Of a stretch of 64,000 nt of DNA, positions 60,163 through 64,000 are shown one piece after another. The DNA comes from CAIWHR01 sp963816925 (GTDB lineage Bacteria; Pseudomonadota; Gammaproteobacteria; Burkholderiales; Casimicrobiaceae): the NCBI GenBank assembly GCA_963816925.1, contig CAWFMY010000018.1, positions 62,001 through 126,000 on the forward strand. The letters run 5' to 3'. The position numbers were made by a program, and so were the translations under genes. The notes under the pieces were generated by a model, which was given only the letters and a program-made list of their open reading frames with translations, made no database searches and was not told the DNA's origin. Each line of letters opens with the position of its first letter. Position 1 is the first letter of the stretch.

Positions 60163-61002
60163 CTAGATCCCCAGGCGGTGCCAGATGGTCGTGGTCAGCG
60201 ACGCGTGGTTCAACGTGTAGAAGTGCAACCCCGGCGCGCCGCGCGCCAGGAGCCCGGCGCACAAGTCCGTCACCACGTCGAGGCCGAAGGCCCGGATGGA
60301 CGCCGCGTCGTCGCCGTAGCCGTCGAGCTTGCGGCGAATCCAGCGCGGGATCTCGGCGCCGCACGCATCCGAAAAGCGCGCGAGCCCCGAGGCGCTGCCG
60401 ATGGGCATGATCCCGGGAACGATCGGCACCGCGATGCCCGCCGCGCGCGCGGCGTCGACGAAATGCCAGTACGCATCGGCGTTGTAGAAATATTGCGTGA
60501 TCGCCGAATTCGCGCCGGCGTCGACCTTGCGCTTGAACGCGGCGAGGTCGTCCTGCGGAGTCTTCGCCTGCGGGTGGTATTCGGGATACGCCGCGACGTC
60601 GATGTGAATGTCGGCACCCGTCTCCTCGCGGATGAACGCGACGAGCTCGCTCGCGTAGCGGAAATCGCCGGACTCGCCCGCGCCGGAGGGCATGTCGCCG
60701 CGCAGCGCGACGACGTGGCGGATTCCGTTTGCGCGATATTGCGCGAGCACCTCGCGGATCGATGCGCGCGTGCCGCCGATGCACGAAATGTGGGGCACCG
60801 CTTCCATGCCCTCGGCGCGGAATTCGAGCGCCGTGGCGAGCGTGCCTTCGCGGTTCGATCCGCCCGCGCCGAACGTGACCGAGCAGAACGCCGGCTTGAG
60901 CTGCGCGAGCTGTGCGCGCGCGGCGCGCAGGCGTTCGACGGCTTCCGGCGTGCGCGGGGGAAAGAACTCGAGGCTGCAGACCGGATGGGGAACGGCGCTC
61001 AT
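60163..61002 (-). CDS. metF: 5,10-methylenetetrahydrofolate reductase
   Basis: A 279-residue FAD TIM-barrel enzyme. SLEFFPPRTPEA holds the catalytic Glu, SVTFGAGGSNREGTL, VALRGDMPSGAG and QYFYNADAYWHFVDAAR are MetF motifs, and the protein ends LHFYTLNH. It makes methyl-THF for methionine synthesis. The start overlaps the holin-family stop by four bases. It fits with ahcY in the methyl cycle. Confidence 0.94.
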   Translation of the reverse strand: MSAVPHPVCSLEFFPPRTPEAVERLRAARAQLAQLKPAFCSVTFGAGGSNREGTLATALEFRAEGMEAVPHISCIGGTRASIREVLAQYRANGIRHVVALRGDMPSGAGESGDFRYASELVAFIREETGADIHIDVAAYPEYHPQAKTPQDDLAAFKRKVDAGANSAITQYFYNADAYWHFVDAARAAGIAVPIVPGIMPIGSASGLARFSDACGAEIPRWIRRKLDGYGDDAASIRAFGLDVVTDLCAGLLARGAPGLHFYTLNHASLTTTIWHRLGI

Positions 61003-61352
61003 TCCGCCTTTTTCGCCAGCAGCAGCGACGCGAGCAGCCACGAGATCAGGCTGTAGACGATGGCGCCGAAAAACCCCGACCAGAACCCGCCGACGTGGAA
61101 GCCGTCGACGAACGAGCCGACCCACCAGAACAGCAGGCCGTTGATCACGAAAATGAAGAGGCCGAGCGTCAGCAGCGTCGCCGGCAGCGTCAGGATGATG
61201 AGCAGCGGCCGGATCAGCGTGTTGATGAGGCCGAGCACCAGCGCCGCGATGAGCGCGGCCGTGGGCGAGTCGACCGTCACCCAGGGGAACACGTACTTCA
61301 GCACGTAGAGCGCCGCCGCGTTGATGATCCACACGAGCAGGAGTCGCATCAT
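60999..61352 (-). CDS. Phage-holin-family / YvlD-like membrane protein
   Basis: A 117-residue protein with four hydrophobic segments and the PF04020-type pattern LGLINTLIRPLLIILTLPATLLTLGLF....INGLLFW. Despite the family name it is a chromosomal membrane protein of unknown function, frequently found between ahcY and metF in betaproteobacteria. It overlaps metF by four bases (ATGA), so the two are coupled. Confidence 0.85.
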   Translation of the reverse strand: MMRLLLVWIINAAALYVLKYVFPWVTVDSPTAALIAALVLGLINTLIRPLLIILTLPATLLTLGLFIFVINGLLFWWVGSFVDGFHVGGFWSGFFGAIVYSLISWLLASLLLAKKAE

Positions 61353-61370
61353 CTTCGTGTCCTCCAGCGG

Positions 61371-62295
61371 TCAGGCCGCGCGGCCCATGCAATAGGTCTT
61401 CACGGCGGAATAGAGCGTTGCGTTGACGGGCGCGGATGTCCCCGCTTCCTTCGCCATCCGCGCGACCGCGCCCGACAGCCACGGGGCTTCGAGCCGGTTG
61501 CCGGCGTCGAGGTCGTGCAGCATCGACGCTTTCATCTCCGCGGGCAGTCCGTCGAGAAATGTCATCTGGCTCGCGACGAAATCGTCGGGCAGCGCGATCC
61601 CGCGCGCGCGGCCCACGCTCCACGCCTCGCGCATCGCCGCCTCGAACGTGGCGCGCAGGTCCGGGTCCGCGCGGACCACGCCGACGGGCTGCCGCGTCGC
61701 GGCGGTCACGCCCGACAGCGCGACGAGAAACACGAACTTCATCCACAGCGCGAGGCGGATGTCGGCGGCGATCTCGGCGTCGATCCCGGCGCCCTTGCAG
61801 GCCGCGAGCAGCGCCTCGGCGGCCGGTTGCTGCGCCGGCACGACGGCGCCGAACCGCAATCGCGCCATCGTGCCGGTGTGCGCGATCACGCCCGGCTCGG
61901 CGATCTTTGCCGCGATGTAGGCAACGCCGCCCATGACCTGCGCGTCGCCGACGACGGCGCTCACGCGCTCGATGCTCTCGACGCCGTTCTGAAACGGGAT
62001 CACCGCGCCACCCGCCGCGAGCAGCGGCTTGACCGCCGCGGCGGCGGACTCGGTGTCCCACAGCTTGACGGCGAAGAGCACGACGTCGAACCAGCCGAGC
62101 GTCGCCGGATCGTCGGTGACGATCGGCCGCGGCAGGTGCACGTCCCCGAGCGCGCTCTTCACGTGGAGTCCGCGTTCCTTCAGCGCAAGCAAATGCCGGC
62201 CGCGCGCGATGAACGCGACGTCGTGGCCCGCCTCGCGCGAGCCTTGCGCCGAAGTAGCCGCCGACGCCGCCTGCGCCCATCACTGCGATGCGCAT
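61371..62295 (-). CDS. panE: 2-dehydropantoate 2-reductase family protein (one frameshift)
   Basis: A 307-residue ketopantoate-reductase family protein after dropping one base near 62238. MRIAVMGAGGVGGYFGARLA binds NADPH; AVKLWDTESAAAAVKPLL, PFQNGVESIERV, LWMKFVFLVALSGVTAATR (catalytic Lys) and MLHDLDAGNRLE follow. It may make pantoate for CoA, though the family includes many paralogues with other 2-oxo acids. It lies between ahcY and the holin-family gene. Confidence 0.82.
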
Positions 62296-62359
62296 CAGGT
62301 CAACCCCTCACCCCAACCCTCGCTCCGCAAGCGGGGCGAGGGAGATCGTCAAAACTATT

Positions 62360-63802
62360 TCAGTAGCGATAGGAATCGGGCTTGAACGGGCCGGCGCGGT
62401 CAACCCCGATGTAGCGCGCCTGCTTGTCCGAGAGCGGCGTGAGCGTCGCGCCCAGCTTCGACAGCTGCAGCCGCGCGACTTTCTCGTCGAGGTGCTTCGG
62501 CAGCACGTACACGCCCACCGGGTACTTTCCGGCGCCCGCATGCGCGTCGCCCCACAGCTCGATCTGCGCCATCACCTGGTTCGCGAACGACGAGCTCATC
62601 ACGTACGACGGGTGGCCGGTGCCGCAACCGAGGTTCACGAGGCGGCCTTCCGCGAGCAGGATGATCCGCTTGCCGTCCGGGAAGATCACGTGGTCGACCT
62701 GGGGCTTGATGTTCTCCCACTTGTGCTGCTTCAGGCCCGCGACGTCGATCTCGTTGTCGAAATGGCCGATGTTGCAGACGATCGCGTTGTTCTTCATCCG
62801 CGCCATGTGCTCGAGCGTGATGACGTCGATGTTGCCCGTCGCGGTGACGAAGATGTCGGCCTTGTCGCAGGCATCGTCCATCGTGACGACACGGTAGCCT
62901 TCCATCGACGCCTGCAGCGCGCAGATGGGATCGATCTCGGTGATCCACACCTGCGCGGACAGCGCCCGCAACGCCTGCGCCGAGCCCTTGCCGACGTCGC
63001 CGTAGCCCGCGACCAGCGCGACCTTGCCGGCGACCATCACGTCGGTTGCGCGCTTGATGCCGTCGACCAGCGACTCGCGGCAGCCGTAGAGGTTGTCGAA
63101 CTTGGACTTCGTCACCGAGTCGTTGACGTTGATCGCCGGAAAGCCCAGTCGGCCTTCCTTGTGCATCTGGTAGAGGCGCTTCACGCCGGTCGTCGTCTCC
63201 TCCGTCACGCCCTTGATGCCGGCCTTCAGGCGCGAATAGAACTTCGGGTCCTTCGCGAGGCGCGCGCGGATCGCGTTGAAGAGCGCCGTTTCCTCCTCGC
63301 TCGTCGGATGCTTGATGCAGGAGGGATCGGTCTCGGCCGCCGCGCCGAGATGCACGAGCAGGGTCGCGTCGCCGCCGTCGTCGAGGATCATGTTCGGGCC
63401 GCCGCTTCCACCCTGGCTCCCCGGCCATTCGAAAATCCGGTGCGTGTACTCCCAGTACTCGTCGAGGCTCTCGCCCTTGAACGCGAAGACCGGCGTGCCG
63501 CGCGCCGCGATCGCGGCGGCCGCATGGTCCTGCGTCGAATAGATGTTGCAGGAGGCCCAGCGCACCTCGGCGCCGAGCGCCTGCAGCGTCTCGATCAGCA
63601 CCGCGGTCTGGATCGTCATGTGCAGCGAGCCGGCGATGCGCGCGCCGCGCAGCGGCTGCTCGGGCGCGAACTCGTCGCGGATGGCCATGAGGCCGGGCAT
63701 CTCGGTCTCGGCGATGGCGATTTCCTTGCGCCCCCAGTCGGCGAGCGCAAGATCCGCGACCTTGAAGTCGGTGAAGCTCTTGGTGTCGGTTACGGCGTTC
63801 AT
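62360..63802 (-). CDS. ahcY: S-adenosylhomocysteine hydrolase
   Basis: A 480-residue NAD-dependent enzyme splitting SAH to adenosine and homocysteine. SLHMTIQTAVLIETL, NDSVTKSKFDN, the NAD site VAGYGDVGKGSAQAL and VCNIGHFDNEID are diagnostic, and the C-terminal KPDSYRY supplies NAD-contacting Lys/Tyr. The frame is intact. AAGGAGTGACCG precedes ATG 63802. A SAH riboswitch lies upstream, so expression should rise when SAH accumulates. Confidence 0.97.
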   Translation of the reverse strand: MNAVTDTKSFTDFKVADLALADWGRKEIAIAETEMPGLMAIRDEFAPEQPLRGARIAGSLHMTIQTAVLIETLQALGAEVRWASCNIYSTQDHAAAAIAARGTPVFAFKGESLDEYWEYTHRIFEWPGSQGGSGGPNMILDDGGDATLLVHLGAAAETDPSCIKHPTSEEETALFNAIRARLAKDPKFYSRLKAGIKGVTEETTTGVKRLYQMHKEGRLGFPAINVNDSVTKSKFDNLYGCRESLVDGIKRATDVMVAGKVALVAGYGDVGKGSAQALRALSAQVWITEIDPICALQASMEGYRVVTMDDACDKADIFVTATGNIDVITLEHMARMKNNAIVCNIGHFDNEIDVAGLKQHKWENIKPQVDHVIFPDGKRIILLAEGRLVNLGCGTGHPSYVMSSSFANQVMAQIELWGDAHAGAGKYPVGVYVLPKHLDEKVARLQLSKLGATLTPLSDKQARYIGVDRAGPFKPDSYRY

Positions 63803-63863
63803 CGGTCACTCCTTGAAGTAGGGTGACCGCGCGCAAGGTGGGGCAGGATGCGCCCTCGTCACC

Positions 63864-63879
63864 CCGTGCGCGGGCACGG
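63864..63879 (-). promoter_or_regulatory. Hairpin between the SAH riboswitch and ahcY (possible expression platform)
   Basis: CCGTGCCCGCGCACGG on the minus strand forms a six-pair stem with a four-base loop, 62 bases before the ahcY start. It could act as part of the switch's expression platform, but no T-run follows, so a classic terminator is unlikely. Confidence 0.45.
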
Positions 63880-63884
63880 TTCAA

Positions 63885-63963
63885 CGAGCGCGGTTGCAAA
63901 TGCGACAATCCCGAGCCTGGCAGCGACCCGGCGGCTGGGTGGCTGTTGCAACGCTCCTCGGAC
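63885..63963 (-). ncRNA. S-adenosylhomocysteine (SAH) riboswitch
   Basis: Read on the minus strand, the leader contains CCGAGGAGCGTTGCAAC, then CCAGGCTCGG, then CGCTCG. CCGAG pairs with CTCGG to close P1, and GAGCG can pair with CGCTC for the family's pseudoknot. These conserved strings and the position in front of ahcY are the classic SAH riboswitch (RF01057-type) arrangement. SAH binding should turn on ahcY. Confidence 0.88.
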
Positions 63964-64000
63964 AGCCGGGATTTTACCCAAAATGCCCGCTGTGCGCCGC

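Noticed and set aside
60999..61352. Prophage signal from a holin-family protein
   Set aside because: This PF04020-type gene is a normal chromosomal neighbour of metF/ahcY in betaproteobacteria and no other phage genes are present.

Overview
The window looks like chromosome from a GC-rich betaproteobacterium, most likely Burkholderiales or a close relative. Four things point there: three Bug/TctC-type periplasmic receptors, the block glnA - DUF4124 gene - glnL - glnG, the cluster lptD/surA next to amgK-murU, and ahcY near a small holin-like membrane protein and metF, with a SAH riboswitch in front of ahcY. No plasmid, phage, CRISPR, rRNA or tRNA signature was seen. Genes are dense on both strands.

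Layout. 1-3.6 kb: the 3' part of a holo-ACP synthase fused to an LpxL-like acyltransferase, a small cytochrome c, a Bug receptor and a nitrobindin-like protein. 3.6-9.4 kb: msbA (minus strand) diverging from a tightly coupled ferredoxin / hydrolase / class II aldolase trio, then a second Bug receptor and a NodI-type ATPase. 9.4-18.1 kb: a DUF885 peptidase, a PEP-mutase/isocitrate-lyase family protein (minus strand), then an omega-transaminase with a complete PotABCD-type polyamine importer. 18.1-25.9 kb: a series of exported proteins around a large arylsulfatase. 25.9-33.1 kb: DUF5996, an AmpG-like transporter, an agmatinase-family enzyme, an ArsR regulator with its SRPBCC partner, and a minus-strand operon of Bug receptor, TPR protein and ACMSD-like amidohydrolase. 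33.1-44.6 kb: a 2-hydroxyacid dehydrogenase, a NodJ-type permease, rlmL, DUF3460, surA, lptD, amgK, murU, prlC and a glutaredoxin-like protein. 44.9-50.8 kb: xth facing the glnA/glnL/glnG nitrogen-control block. 50.8-57.6 kb: DUF3426 protein, prmA, accC, accB, a TlpA thioredoxin, an orphan DsbD alpha domain, cutA, fxsA and lgt. 57.7-64 kb: ilvD, a lipoprotein, metF, a holin-family protein, panE and ahcY with its riboswitch.

How genes work together. MsbA, LptD, SurA, Lgt and the acyltransferase serve envelope assembly. AmgK/MurU recycle peptidoglycan sugars, and the AmpG-like transporter may supply such material. GlnA is apparently driven by a sigma-54 promoter under NtrB/NtrC. AhcY and MetF belong to the methyl cycle. 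The transaminase, PotABCD and the agmatinase-family enzyme point to putrescine/polyamine use.

Caution. Many genes, including essential ones (msbA, lptD) and ilvD, are interrupted by single-base frameshifts. In nearly all cases one extra G or C restores a normal-length, family-like protein. I treat these as probable consensus errors and annotate full gene spans, noting the approximate position of each break. The arylsulfatase alone has eleven. A second unusual feature is a family of mosaic GC-rich repeats placed directly after the stop codons of five plus-strand genes.
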